Of a DNA stretch of 64,000 nt, positions 1-10,640 are shown one piece after another (position 1 is the first letter of the stretch; every line of letters starts with the position of its first letter). Source of the stretch: Polytrichum commune (Eukaryota; Streptophyta; Polytrichopsida; Polytrichales; Polytrichaceae); the NCBI GenBank assembly GCA_950295325.1, contig OX485806.1, forward strand, positions 46,681,169 through 46,745,168, written 5' to 3'. Below the pieces are notes generated by a model. It worked only from the letters and a program-made list of their open reading frames with translations, was not told where the DNA came from and ran no database searches. Made by a program: the position numbers and the translations under genes.

Positions 1-1140
1 GTCCGTCACGACACGACCTGACATGACGGCACGACACCGTCATGACGTCGCGATAGATAACCCTGGGTGTTAGCTTCGACTTGTCCAGGTTAAGGATGGG
101 CAGGAAGAACTCTAACACCCTCCGCTCTCTAAGGTTCCGGCAGTTCCCGGGGTGGAAGCCATCCTTCGGATCCGCGTCCCCTCTAAATTTTCCGGCGAAC
201 AGGCCATCGCGGCGGCCGGCCCATCTCTCTACAATTCCCCTCGGGAACCCGTAGACCCTGTTCCAAACATCCGGAGTCCAATTATCCGGATCCCTCCTCT
301 TGGTCCCTAGCCACTGATTACCTCTCTCAAACTTGAACTCCTGGAGGGTATCTTCCGCCCGGAGGGTCCAGGGTTTGGCGAGCAACCCCGCACAGCCCAT
401 AACCCGGAGATCCTCCGCTAGCTCCTGCAACTCCCTATCCTCCCTTGGAATTGCAGGGACGAGGGCTTTGAGCGGAATCGGGATGGGTTCCCTCTGATCC
501 TCTTCCTGTGTTTCCGGCAGATTCCTCTCTTCTCTCAACTTCCGTCTCAATTACGGAAACTCTCTCCCCTCCGGGTACCCTCTCTTCCGCTCAACTACTA
601 CGGAGTCCCGGCAAGCCAACTGCCGGTGACTGGAAATTACGGAGTCCCAACAATCCAACTGCTGGCGGCTCGAAAAAAAAAACACAGCCTCACCACTCGT
701 TCCCTCAATAATTTTTCTCCTTGCAAAAAGTGGGGAGGAGAAGGAAGGGACCCTTAAATATCCTCCCCCCCCTCTTCCTTCCCCTGTTACCGTTAGGGTT
801 TAACGGAAAACGGTTGCCAATCGTTTTCCGACGGTTTTCCCCCAACCGTCATAAATCCGTTGTAACCGCTACTTCCGGACCGTTGGTTAATCTTGGCGCA
901 ACCGTTACTTGGTCCGGACCAGCGGTTCGGACCATGATTAAACAGTCCCCCTAATTCAATTTGACGGACCGGTAATAATACTCCTTTTTATCCTTTTTAT
1001 CGCGCAAGGCGGATTTAGAATGCCCTATTTCCTAGTACAATTAATTTATCCTAAGAGACCCTATTATCCTCATACAAGCAGGGTAAAATACGGAAAATGA
1101 ATCCGTATTTCCGTATTTCCGTCGAATTTGGACTCCCACA
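1..1140 (-). mobile_element. Partial gag-bearing retroelement (family of 44298-48255)
   Basis: This stretch runs off the left edge of the window and matches, block after block, the right-hand part of the insertion at 44298-48255. Shared landmarks are the segment with 'gggtgttagctt' near 65, the 'ccatccttcggatc' segment, the 'caccactcgttccctcaa' leader near 690, and the terminal 'ggactcccaca' ending at 1140. Sense is the minus strand, as in the fuller copy. The visible parts are the outer terminus, the leader and the start of a gag-like region. It looks broken and moderately old. The homology is read by eye. The superfamily (an LTR-type element without a visible pol) is inference. Confidence 0.6.
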
Positions 1141-2404
1141 ACCGGCAGTCCCGGTCAGCCTTCCTCCCGTGACCTCCCAGTCCAGTAGCCACCAGCGTCT
1201 GTAACTGATCAGCCTTAAGCCCAACAGCTAGGCCCTTCCTCCTGGTTTATACCCGGCCAATACCCCGACCAGGTTGAAGCTCGGACTTACACCTTCTGGG
1301 GTAGCTGATACCCGGAGGCTTCTTCTGAACTAGAGCGAGTGTTGTTCCAGGTCTTGGCTAGTGCCTGCACGGCTAAACCTCCCTTGACATCTGGTCGAGT
1401 CATCCCCGAAGGGGAAGAGGCCAGCAGGTAACTCCTAAACTCCTCAGAACTCTAGAGCAACATCACTTCCTTCCAACACTGGTTCAGATCACACTCTGAC
1501 CACTCCAGCTGCCATGCTCCCATTCCGATCTAGCACCTCCACAATATTGTCTTTCACCCTAGATCTTCCGCGCCTCCCCAGTTGCAACCAAACCAGAATT
1601 CCCCCTTCACTGATTTCAACCTTAAATCACTAATCCCTCTCAACACGTAATTTTCCACACACTCACAGAGAATCCCACTAACTCACCAACACTCACAGCC
1701 AATATGTTGAGCTGATATGTGCTGCCCTGGATGGCACTGAATGCCAATCAAACCTTCCACCTCACGAATTGAAATCCCCGTCATCGACCATTAGGACCCT
1801 GTCTCCTCACTTCCTCACTTCCACGGCTTCGGCACCAATGCAGGCTCCCCGATGTGCACACCTCCACTGGCCTTGCAATGGTTGTTGGTTTTAATCTCCA
1901 CTGGTATCTCCATTCCTCCTTCCTCTCACATCAACTAACAATTGTCTGGGCAGCTAGCTTCTTTCCTTCCACACCCAAACATATTCGCGGTTGCTCCAGG
2001 GCTCTGCCCTTGGCAACTCCCCCTGTTCCCCCTAGCTTCGAAGAAGAAATTTTTCTCGCCGCCAGCAACCTCATAACTGCCAACTGCCTTGCTCCCGAAA
2101 ATTGTTAGGGGTATTGTACCCCTTTCCCACAATTAACACTACCTACCCCTTATTCAGACACTTCCGCTGCCTATATCAATCACTTCCAACCCAGCCGTAA
2201 GGCTTAAGGTTTTGGATTCGAAGAGTTACTAAGACCCTCAAATAAACTTAAAATTCACCTACTAGTTGATTTCCCAAAATCCTCTTTAACCATAACACAA
2301 TGTTCCTAGATCTAAAATCTAAGTGCCAATGTCAAAACAAAGCTTCGAGATCACACCTTTTATAGTTTATATTTTTTAATAAAAACACCAATACTAACTA
2401 CTCT
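1141..2404. other. Unassigned stretch, possibly LTR-derived
   Basis: This is moderately GC-rich, C/T-skewed DNA directly abutting the retroelement terminus at 1140. I see no domain-bearing reading frame. Its texture, with many 'cctccc' and 'cactcacc' blocks and a change to AT-rich sequence near 2200, resembles the LTR-like stretches at 26.9-28.3 kb and 52-55.5 kb. No terminal repeats or target duplication were found, so it is left unclassified. Confidence 0.3.
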
Positions 2405-4394
2405 GTGATCATTAATCCTAAGACACATATGAGCATCTCATTTTGGGCTCATAACATCACAAAAAGAGAAGGCGACAAATTTGCCCGTTGTTCCAAATGC
2501 GAGAAGTTGAAACGCCTTCAAGATGCACACACGATGGGGACAGAGTCCTATGCAACACATCAAATGAACTATCTCAAGTATATGAACATGCAAGAGGCAC
2601 ACCGTAATGATTACTACACAAATAGAGCTTTGTCCATTTCCAGGCCCTTGGAGGTCCTTACAATCATCCATGACAAAATGGACCATGCCAAAACAGTCTC
2701 ACCATGTTTTGCAAATCGAATAAAAGCTACGGACGGTTTTTTTTAAGCTACATGTATCGGTTACAGGTGAATTTGAAAACAATTGCATTGCATTGCATTA
2801 CCTAAACACAATTTTGTGCTTCTAGGGTTGTACTTGGGGCCATGGATGTGCACCATGTGAAGAAAAAAAATTATAGTCGAATATTAAACCGTTAGGTTGG
2901 CATTGCAAGAATCATTTCATATGGACACAGTGATGTCAAGTTTTCTCATTATGCTCTTGATTTGTATCCAACGGATTCAAACCACACGATAGGGTCACTT
3001 GCAAAGCTTTTATGTGATTTGGAGAAGCCGCCGTCCTAATCTTCAAGATTGTTATTTGAAAACTCAGGGTCAACACCTCTATATGAAGCGGTCTTGGATG
3101 GAAAAGATGTATGCTTGCACTTGTTGCCGGAGCCACCAAGTGAAGATGTGATTGCCACGAATTTGCCTCCAACTCTGCGTGTCCAATTGGACAATTGTGC
3201 CAAGGACAAAAAAAATAGATATGTTTTTGCATATTAGTCGTTGTTGGTTGCGAAAGGCATTTTCAAGGAAGTGTTTGTGTCCTTTTTGTTGGTAGGACAC
3301 ACGCACGATGATATTGATGCATCTTTTGGGCAGTAGAGCATGAAGTTGCGAGAGGAGGATTTTCCAACAATCCCATTGTTGATGAAGTTGTACATGGATT
3401 TGGAGAACGTTCCCGTCATCCCCCATATGATCGAAGAGGTTCCCGACTTCAAAACATTTATAGAACCGTATATTCGAAGTGGAGCTCACCGATTGATCGG
3501 GATACGAAAGCATAACAATTCCGGTTCTACATGCGTGACGATGGTGTCCCGGCCATGCAATACAAGTTGTTGTGCACGACACAAGACTGGAGCCCACCGG
3601 AAGGTCTCCTTGTATGACGCGTTGATGGGGAGGGAAAGATGATGTTGCTAGACGGGAAGCCTAAGCCTTGCAAACCAATACCCATGAAGAATTTGAAGGA
3701 TATTGTTAAATGCATATCAAACTTCATACAATATTGGGAGAGTTTGAGGGTAGCGGATGTTGGTGGATCATGTTGGCTTCGTTACGGGAGTTGGATACAG
3801 TATTGGACACGTGTTCGTGGCACCTTGGCAAACCTTCACCAAGATACACCCCTTACTTTGAGGAATGGGTTTTGGACACAAACACGTATCAATGTACAAG
3901 CTTCGGAGGCTAGTCTTTTGGGAAATGGAGAGGTTCGAGAGGAGTTTGATGTGGACGACCATTATGTCGGGCCTGCTAGTAGTCGTCTCCCACCATCTTT
4001 TTGCATTGCAATGGATTTTCATGAAGGCTATATGTTTATTTTGCGTCCTGGAGATGAGACATATGCAAAGCCAATGTGGGTGGCAAGAGCTTTGTCCAAA
4101 CCAAATTTTGTAACTTCCAGCCCTCATTTTCGGCAAATTGAGGTGGAGTACTACCGACTGATGGCACGGAATGAAGATGTGGTTTGGCATTACACGGGCT
4201 GGGATACAAATCCAAAATTTTGGTGGAAAGTAGATTCGGAGCACGGTCCATCTTGGATAGATACAAATTTCATATTCATAGCATGGAAACCACAGAAAAA
4301 TCATAGTGGATCAGTGTCCATCCGTCAAAAGTACATAACTTTTGCTAAAGACAACCTTGTTCGGATCGAACATGAAGCATGCCACGTTGAATGA
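2405..4394 (+). pseudogene. DUF7869-like transposon-associated gene, decayed
   Basis: The reading frames read in order as a protein type I recognise from plant transposon-like genes (DUF7869-like, RNase H-fold core suspected). An N-terminal part with CSKCEKLK (a CxxC pair) and IIHDKMDHAKT lies at 2405-2746. Next comes VQLDNCAKDKKNRYVF (about 3178-3230) and then FLLVGHTHDDIDASFG (about 3280-3333). A long C-terminal part at 3639-4394 contains DDHYVGPASSR, FILRPGD and HFRQIEVEYY. It is broken. In the 2890-3640 frame there is a TAA at 3037, and TAG stands in place of an expected Trp codon at 3235 and again at 3334. Frame changes occur near 2750-2890 and 3500-3640. The conserved LDN and GHTHDDIDA acidic/His residues remain. 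The family name is from memory; whether it belonged to a DNA transposon or to a domesticated gene is not decidable here. Confidence 0.6.
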
Positions 4395-4819
4395 GAAGTT
4401 GGTATGATTGTGTTATCATAATAATTATAGTTCCATATGTAATTGTAGTAGTCACATATTAGTCATATGTGTGTTCCGCAAAATAAAAGTAGAGTGTGGG
4501 TTGAACTTGGGAACGCTCCAACTCCGTTGGAGTTGGATGAATATCCATATGCAATATTTCATAACAAATGTGACTATTATTTTATTATTTTGTTTGGGAC
4601 TAAATTGTTGGGTTGAATGAATATGCATTTTTTGCACAACGCTTCCAAGGTCGTAGTATCTATATTTTACTTCACATGCTAATAATAGACAATATACTAT
4701 ATGATTTCTTTCGTGAGGTTCGTTTCAAGTGCTCTACCCTTGTGGTTCTGTTAGTGAAGTTGGTTTCAAGTGCTCTACCCAATGTGCTTATATCGCCAAC
4801 CATTGATTTTGGGATATTA

Positions 4820-4930
4820 GAGTGATAATATATTTGAGATTGTTGACAATATAATTTTGGGCGAATTCACGTTGTTGCAGTCCATATATTAATTTGAGAC
4901 AAGAGAAAGTCTCAAATTAAAGAATATAGT
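4820..4930 (+). repeat. Hairpin-bearing dispersed repeat, copy 1
   Basis: It begins 'gataatatatttgagattg' and closely matches 8625-8735. The core is a perfect 12-bp stem at 4889-4920: TTAATTTGAGAC, an 8-nt loop AAGAGAAA, then GTCTCAAATTAA. The second copy keeps the loop and changes both stem arms together. Similarity continues weakly to about 5030, so this may be the head of a longer (LTR- or MITE-like) repeat. Confidence 0.7.
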
Positions 4931-5084
4931 GTTAAAGCCCTTTAGAAAATCTTGTGTTGGAATAGAAAACTCTAGCAAGAAAATATGAATCGGAGTTAAA
5001 TTGTTTAGTTCCCAACCGATGGTTGCTATTATTTGGAGCGAGACAACTCTTAATGAACATCTCTAATTGGAAGTAGACGGATTT

Positions 5085-5268
5085 AACTAGAAAAATGGAT
5101 GAATGAAAATAGTTGGAATTAAACAATTTCAACTAGAAGAATTGATGTGTGAATATAGTTAAAATTAGACAATTCGAACTAGAAGAAATGATGATTGGAT
5201 CAAAATGGAATTAGATAGTTCCAACTAAAGAATTGTGAATGAGCCAAAACATTAAAAAAAATCATAAG
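5085..5268 (+). repeat. 46-bp tandem repeat, about 3.5 units
   Basis: Units begin 'aactagaa' at 5085, 5131 and 5177, with a shorter unit at 5223 ('aactaaag'), a spacing of exactly 46 bp each time. Each unit follows the pattern aactagaa...atgaatg...atagttggaattaga..att. The copies are visibly diverged, so the array is old. Confidence 0.7.
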
Positions 5269-5831
5269 GTGAAAGGATATATGAATATTGATAAGAAAAA
5301 AATGGTCTAAATTTAGTAAGACTTGAGACTTCTAAGAATAGTTTTTAAGATACTATGGATAAAGATGGGTTTGACTAAGAATGCCTTTGGGTATATGAAA
5401 ACCCTTGGAAGAGGAGATTTTGTTTAATCTTTTCTATGGTCTGGAGGTTTGAGGTCATAGCAATCACAACATAATAAGTAAATTGTAATTTTTTTTAATG
5501 TACAAAATTTGGAAATTCTCAACATTGGTGTTTTGCATCCTAATCCAAAGAGGGATAAATCTTCTCCCATATTGTTTGTGTGAACCAATGAAGAGAAGAA
5601 AAAATAATAAAAGGCAAAGCAAAGAGAGCATGAGATCATCTCACTCTAAGCATTGTTCATATGTCTTTGTATAGGTGTCTATGCTTGTGCAATCTTATCT
5701 CTTATTGATTCCAATATCATGATACTATTATACTTATGTAAAAAAAATGTGATAATCACACATTTTCAAGTAAACAAGTTTTTTATCGATTCAACAACCA
5801 CCTTCACACCAAAACTCAAAGAAATAAACAA
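5269..5831. other. Gene-free AT-rich stretch
   Basis: There are A-rich segments, short random reading frames and no recognisable domain. The 3' half leads without a clear boundary into the satellite array that starts near 5832. Confidence 0.5.
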
Positions 5832-6808
5832 AAGGTGGCTAAGGGGCACAATCACACATTCTCATCACCTTGTTGTGACCAATTCAACAACCTTCATCAC
5901 ATTTTGCACATCAATTATTTTAGGTGTATATATATATATATAATCAAATAACATATCTTGACACCAAAGGTGGTCGAAAGGCAAAATCACACATTTCAAA
6001 TCACCTTGCTTTGACCTATTTAACAACCTTCTCCAAACTCTGAAAACCCAAATGTGTAAGTGATAAGACCTCTTGGGAGTGAGGTGGCAAAGAGGCACAA
6101 ACATTTTAGACTCACCTTGTCATAACCACCTTGAAGCCCAAAAAATTGTATGTAAAATAACACAGTTCAGCATCAAGAAATGGCCGACAATCACAATCAC
6201 CAATACATTAATCACTGAGTTGTGACCAATTTCACAACCAACTTCACACTCCGAAAATCCGAAGTTAAGCAGTATGATGATGTTTTGGCACCAAGAGGTG
6301 GCAGCTAGGAGTTTTTACACTTTGAAAACCCAAAAGTTGGAAAATATCAATTTTGGCACCGAGAGGTGGCCAAGATTGAAAACCACACATTTTCAAATCA
6401 CTGCATTCTGACCTATTCAATAACCTGCCTCATACTTTGAATATCCAAAAGTTGAGAAATATAACATAGTTTGGTGTTGAGAGGTGGCCAAGAGGCACAT
6501 CGCACAATTTTGCATGACCTTGTTCAACAACCTTCTTTGGTCTTGAGAACTCAAAAGTTCATAAAACAAAACCTTTTAGGAGCAAGAGGTGGCCGAGATG
6601 TAGAATCACATATTCTTGAATCACTTTATTGTGATCAATTTAACAACCTTCCTCATTCATGGGAAACTTAAAAGTCAACAAAATAAATTAATTTGACAGC
6701 AAGAGGTGGCCAAGAGGCACAAGTATCAATATTCAAATCATTTTGTTGTGGCCAATTCAACAGCCTTACAAAACATTTCAGTTCCCAAAGTTGAAAAATG
6801 ATAAATAC
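5832..6808 (+). repeat. Degenerate satellite array, about 9 units of roughly 117 bp
   Basis: Units start with 'aggtggccaagaggcacaa' or close variants at about 5832, 5968, 6080, 6177, 6295, 6363, 6481, 6586 and 6703. Each continues with 'cacattttcaaatcacctt', 'tgtgacc', 'caacaacctt' and '..tgaaaacccaaaagttg'. Unit length ranges from about 68 to 136 bp because of internal deletions and insertions, including a TA microsatellite at 5926-5942. The units are strongly diverged from each other. Confidence 0.85.
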
Positions 6809-7789
6809 CATTAAGGATATAAACACTAAACATGAAGGTTATGAAATTAGTCACTCAACCCAAACAACACTTTAAGTCACAACATATGGTCAACAATAAA
6901 ATAGATTGACAAATGTAAATGTTGGCCTCTCAAAGGAAGTATAAATAAGAGTTTTTTTACTCATGGGCTAGTTTTTGGTGATGGATTCTATGTAAATAAA
7001 ACATAATCAATCAAGTTCCCAAATGAAAATAATAGGATGTTTATTTATTTATTTTTATTTATTTTGTAGAAAGAGGAAGGAAAGGGGGTTATAGTGGGAG
7101 GAACATCTCTCGGAAAATCAACAAGGTTGGATTTAGAGTATGCATATGTTAAGGATGATGGATGCGGATGGTTGATGTAGGTAGTGATTGCAAGCATTAG
7201 GTGCTTTAGAAATTAGATCTCATCGTAAATGCCAACATGGAAGTTTGTTGAAATTGTGAAGGTGCTCAGAATCCTTCTTTTCATTGTTTGTTTTGTATCT
7301 TTCACATTGTCTCTATATGATGACAATTGCTACTCCAATCAAAGTAACAACCCACAAGACTTTGTCGTGTAAATAATGATCGTGTGTCACTGTAGCTCGA
7401 GTACCAGCCACCACTAACAAATACAAAAAAAACATAGTAAAAACACACATAAACAACACACCTCCACATGCCCCCCTTAGTTGACTATGAAGTCCCGCCA
7501 AGCAGCTAGGACCAATGCCAATCCAAAAGGCACGAATAATGAAGAATCGCTCCACAACCAATGAGTGTGGCGAATGTCATTTCAAAGACATGTAGGCTGG
7601 ATGTAGTGTGAGCCCCATCCTTAACTACCTCTGATGTTTGGCCATCAGATTCCAAAGAATTAATTCCATCGCCTCACGTTCGATTGCATTTCCAAATCAT
7701 AACTCTTCATTTTCCATTTGGGCATACACAACATGGTGAAAACCACACAGGATCATTGTGTACAATTGGTAGAAGCACTAGGTACCAAA
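6809..7789. other. Unassigned AT-rich stretch
   Basis: I see no gene. A minus-strand hydrophobic frame at 7313-7561 has no recognisable family and no supporting context. A TTTA-rich run lies near 7040. Confidence 0.4.
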
Positions 7790-8600
7790 GATCCTCGACA
7801 ACAAGGACAACTCCACTGTCAAGATGGTAGAGAAGTCAAGGGTGGCCTCAAGCATGCCATGTGCCAACCACGTTGACATTGATCACACAAGAGCATAGTA
7901 GCCGCTCATTTCTTCTCTCCACACACAAAACATGGAAGACCCTGGCACGACGGCCAGTTCAAGATGAACTGCACCCTCAATAGGTAGATGACCTAGGGCA
8001 CAGTTTTTGGATTGCTCGCGACATTCCCTACCATCCTTGCCAACAACAACAAACCACTCGGCAACACCACCTTCACCCAAAGGACAGTGCGCCCCGCCTT
8101 GACATCCAATGTCGTAGGCGCCTCACGTTGGAGATAAGCATAATCCCCCTGCCGGAATCTCCGCAATTGAGGTCGGTAAGCACCACTGCAAATGTGTGCA
8201 TAAAGCAATGGACAATTTTTCCATGGCCTTAGACATGGCCCTCTAGAATAATTGATCCCGATCGTGCAAACACTCTGCTCAAATGTTTGGATCATCCAAG
8301 TCCACAACATGAGCTAGTTTTTCCTAAATAAAGTTCGGGAGTATAGGCTCACGTCCATACAACAATTGATATGAGATGTAGGACGCCAAAGAGGTGACCT
8401 ACTAAATCGATAGCCCATAGCAATCCAAGGCAACATAAGGTCCCAATCCCGATGGCTCCCTCGAATTAATCCATATTTCCTCAAGCCACACTTGGTTGTC
8501 TGACCAATCCATTCAGCCAAGCCATCCACCTCCGGATGATCCCGCAAGGTGGTACGGTGATCTATAAGAGCCTTAGTGCAAAACCCAATGTATTTATGTC
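7790..8600 (-). mobile_element. Ty3/gypsy integrase relic with PHD-like tail
   Basis: Minus-strand frames show integrase-type signatures such as HRDWDLMLPWIAMGYRFS (near 8420-8470) and LLYGREPILPNFI (near 8335-8375). A region after the core carries RRFRQGDYAYLQ (near 8130-8160), and then the first half of a PHD-like zinc finger, CDQCQRGWHMACL, near 7850-7890. This matches a Ty3/gypsy pol 3' region of the kind that carries a PHD finger after the integrase. The copy is broken by several breaks, lacks its other parts here, and appears old. Confidence 0.75.
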
Positions 8601-8624
8601 GGCCAACTGGGATACCAGAACTGA

Positions 8625-8735
8625 TAATATATTTGAGATTGTTGACAATATATTTTTGGATACTTCATGTTGTTGTGGTCCATATATTAATTTGAAATAA
8701 GAGAAAATTTCAAATTAACAAATATAATATTCCTC
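8625..8735 (+). repeat. Hairpin-bearing dispersed repeat, copy 2
   Basis: This matches 4820-4930. The stem-loop lies at 8687-8718: TTAATTTGAAAT, loop AAGAGAAA, then ATTTCAAATTAA, again a perfect 12-bp stem. Relative to copy 1, two stem positions differ on the left arm and the two partners differ to match on the right arm. It lies between two oppositely oriented Ty3/gypsy relics. Confidence 0.7.
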
Positions 8736-8882
8736 TAGTTAATGGATTCCAACATTGAAGGTTTGAATATTTTAGTGATTGTGAATAAAGACCAAAGAAT
8801 CTAAAATGATTAAAATTGGAGTTGAGAAAGGTGTTGATCTAGAGTCCCAAATCCCTCCCTTCGTATCGCGATTGAGGCACGC

Positions 8883-10195
8883 ATGCGTATTTCCAAATCC
8901 ATTCAAGACTGCACACTCATGTTAGAGGGTCTCAACGAATCTCGACGCCTTAGCGCACAACATGTAGAAATGATGCATCGACGTCGTAAGGTTGCTTTTG
9001 ATAAGCAACACAAAAAACATAAATTGTTCCCAGGCACGTTGGTGATGTTCCAAAATGCAACACGGTTAGAATTTCCAGGGAAGTTTGATGCCCCTTGGCT
9101 AGGGCCATATTGGATGATGGCAACATATTCCAATAACTCCGTTCTGTTGACCACATGTCGCAACCCTTGCTAGGTCCCTTAATAATCTTGCCAATTTTCA
9201 TTTCTAGCAAGGGTTACGAGCGCTAACCCTTCGCATTCCGCCATGCTAATGGTTAGCTCCTCCTTCCCCGGACCTTATAGTTCATAGAGGGAACCAACCC
9301 TTCTACTTTGCTTTCGGGACTCCCCCCTTAATTGGTAACCCCCTTCTTTGATTTGGACTTTCATCCATGGAAGTCCCATCCCATGTTGATCATCGCGTTG
9401 CCGGAGCAACACTACAACAACCTGAAGCGTACTAGGCAATTATGGCCTGACATTGGGCCAAAGCCCATGGAGGTCGTGCCATTCAGCATCGGGTGGGTGA
9501 GGCCACACCACCTCACCCATACAAGCCTCTAGGACTCTACGCAAGGCCCCTACCCCACCGTCAAGAAACCTTTTGTCTCTCTACCAAAAGTTGGGGCCAA
9601 GTAGACATTTTCCCTTAGCTGCTGGGCCTAGAAGCCCCCAGCAGCTTCAGACCATCATAACGTCCTTGTATGATGTCTGATAGTAACAACCAACCACTTG
9701 ATCTTCATTTACGCTTCATGTAGATGCCGATGGACTTGTCACTTGCCCCATTCAGGCAAGTATTGACGAAGTTATGCCTGTTTGAACCTTGGCAGTCCCG
9801 GGAATCACTCCCATGCACTGCTGTACCAGGGCGATGTCCCGGGACAACGCCCCACTCAAATTGCCATAACTCCTAGCTCACACCTCCGATTGAGGTGTTC
9901 TTGAGCATTCTAGAATCACCCTGCCATGAGCTACACATAGCTCATGGCCTTACCCTCATGCCTTCTAGTCTCCGTGGGTGGGAGGCGTTCCCAACGCCCG
10001 GAGCCCTCACCCACACTAGGATCACTTGGGCCCTCTCACCAACGGCGCCACAAGTCCGGGGTGTCACTCCGGGGTCCCCCTTGTGCCCATGGTGTTTTGG
10101 GCACTCCTCATGGAGAGGTGCGCGACACCACCTTGGATGGCATTTACTTTCCAACCCGTACTAATGGCGAGCGTTGTAAATCCTATAAGGTGTAA
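8883..10195 (+). mobile_element. Ty3/gypsy pol C-terminal relic, split by a solo LTR
   Basis: The plus-strand frame at 8883-9156 carries the region that follows a Ty3/gypsy integrase (LFPGTLVMFQNATRLEFPGK, then FDAPWLGPYWMM). A short last part with FPTRTNGERCKSYKV lies at 10148-10195, just after the solo LTR at 9157-10127. The same two motifs occur close together on the minus strand at 55628-55810, which identifies the family and shows that the LTR landed inside this relic. The copy is broken and old, and older than the LTR insertion. Confidence 0.75.
9157..10127. mobile_element. Solo LTR, copy 1
   Basis: The ends are TGTCGCAACCC and GGTGCGCGACA, so the termini are TG...CA with a 6-bp inverted match TGTCGC/GCGACA. 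The flanks are 'ccaca' and 'ccacc', a 5-bp target duplication with one difference. It is near-identical in organisation to 21242-22217 and to the shorter piece at 58487-58975. No coding content. It carries a near-perfect 24-bp palindrome centred on 'gtcccgggac' at about 9830-9853. The element looks whole as a solo LTR. The parent superfamily is unknown and the age moderate. Confidence 0.85.
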
Positions 10196-10560
10196 TTTTT
10201 TTTCCTGTTGTATTTTACTACCTCTAATGCCATACTAACATTATGTTTTCCCACCAAAAGTCCATTTTGGGGTTCGTAATCATCCTAAATAATTAATTAA
10301 AAAATATCAAGTTAAATAGATTGATAACTACCATTAAAATTATGACCATGCAACCCAATAGAACATCATTTGCTAACATAGCTACAAATTCTTGGTCTGT
10401 TACATTCACAGAGTGTCCCGCAGACTGCCGACTCATGTGAGCCACTCGAATTGCTCACGGTTTGAACTAAGGCCCATAATCTACAAAAATAAGGAAGTTA
10501 GTGATTAGACTAGTCGATATATAGATAGCTATTAGGTTTTGAGACATTCGCTTGTGGATG
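10196..10560. other. No gene seen
   Basis: AT-rich sequence following the Ty3/gypsy relic, with nothing recognisable. Confidence 0.4.
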
Positions 10561-10640
10561 CGAGTTATGTACGAGACTGGTATGAGGTCCGGACCAACCC
10601 GGGTTCGAATCCGGTTGGTTACGTTGACTGGTACTATCCC
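10561..10640 (+). repeat. tRNA-like (SINE?) fragment
   Basis: A perfect RNA polymerase III B-box-like word, GGTTCGAATCC, lies at 10602-10612 inside an arm-like inverted repeat (accaacc...ggttggt). A weak A-box-like word (acgagactgg) lies at 10571-10580. The A-B spacing is short and no cloverleaf forms, so this is more likely a SINE or tRNA-derived fragment than a tRNA gene. Confidence 0.4.

Noticed and set aside
5832-6808. CRISPR-like array
   Set aside because: Repeats are degenerate, variable in spacing and embedded in plant nuclear DNA; this is a satellite.
7313-7561. Hydrophobic minus-strand frame of 82 residues
   Set aside because: No start context, homology or neighbours support a membrane protein; AT-rich DNA often gives hydrophobic frames.
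10561-10640. tRNA gene
   Set aside because: The B-box word is good but the A-box spacing is too short and no acceptor or anticodon arms form; a SINE/tRNA fragment is likelier.
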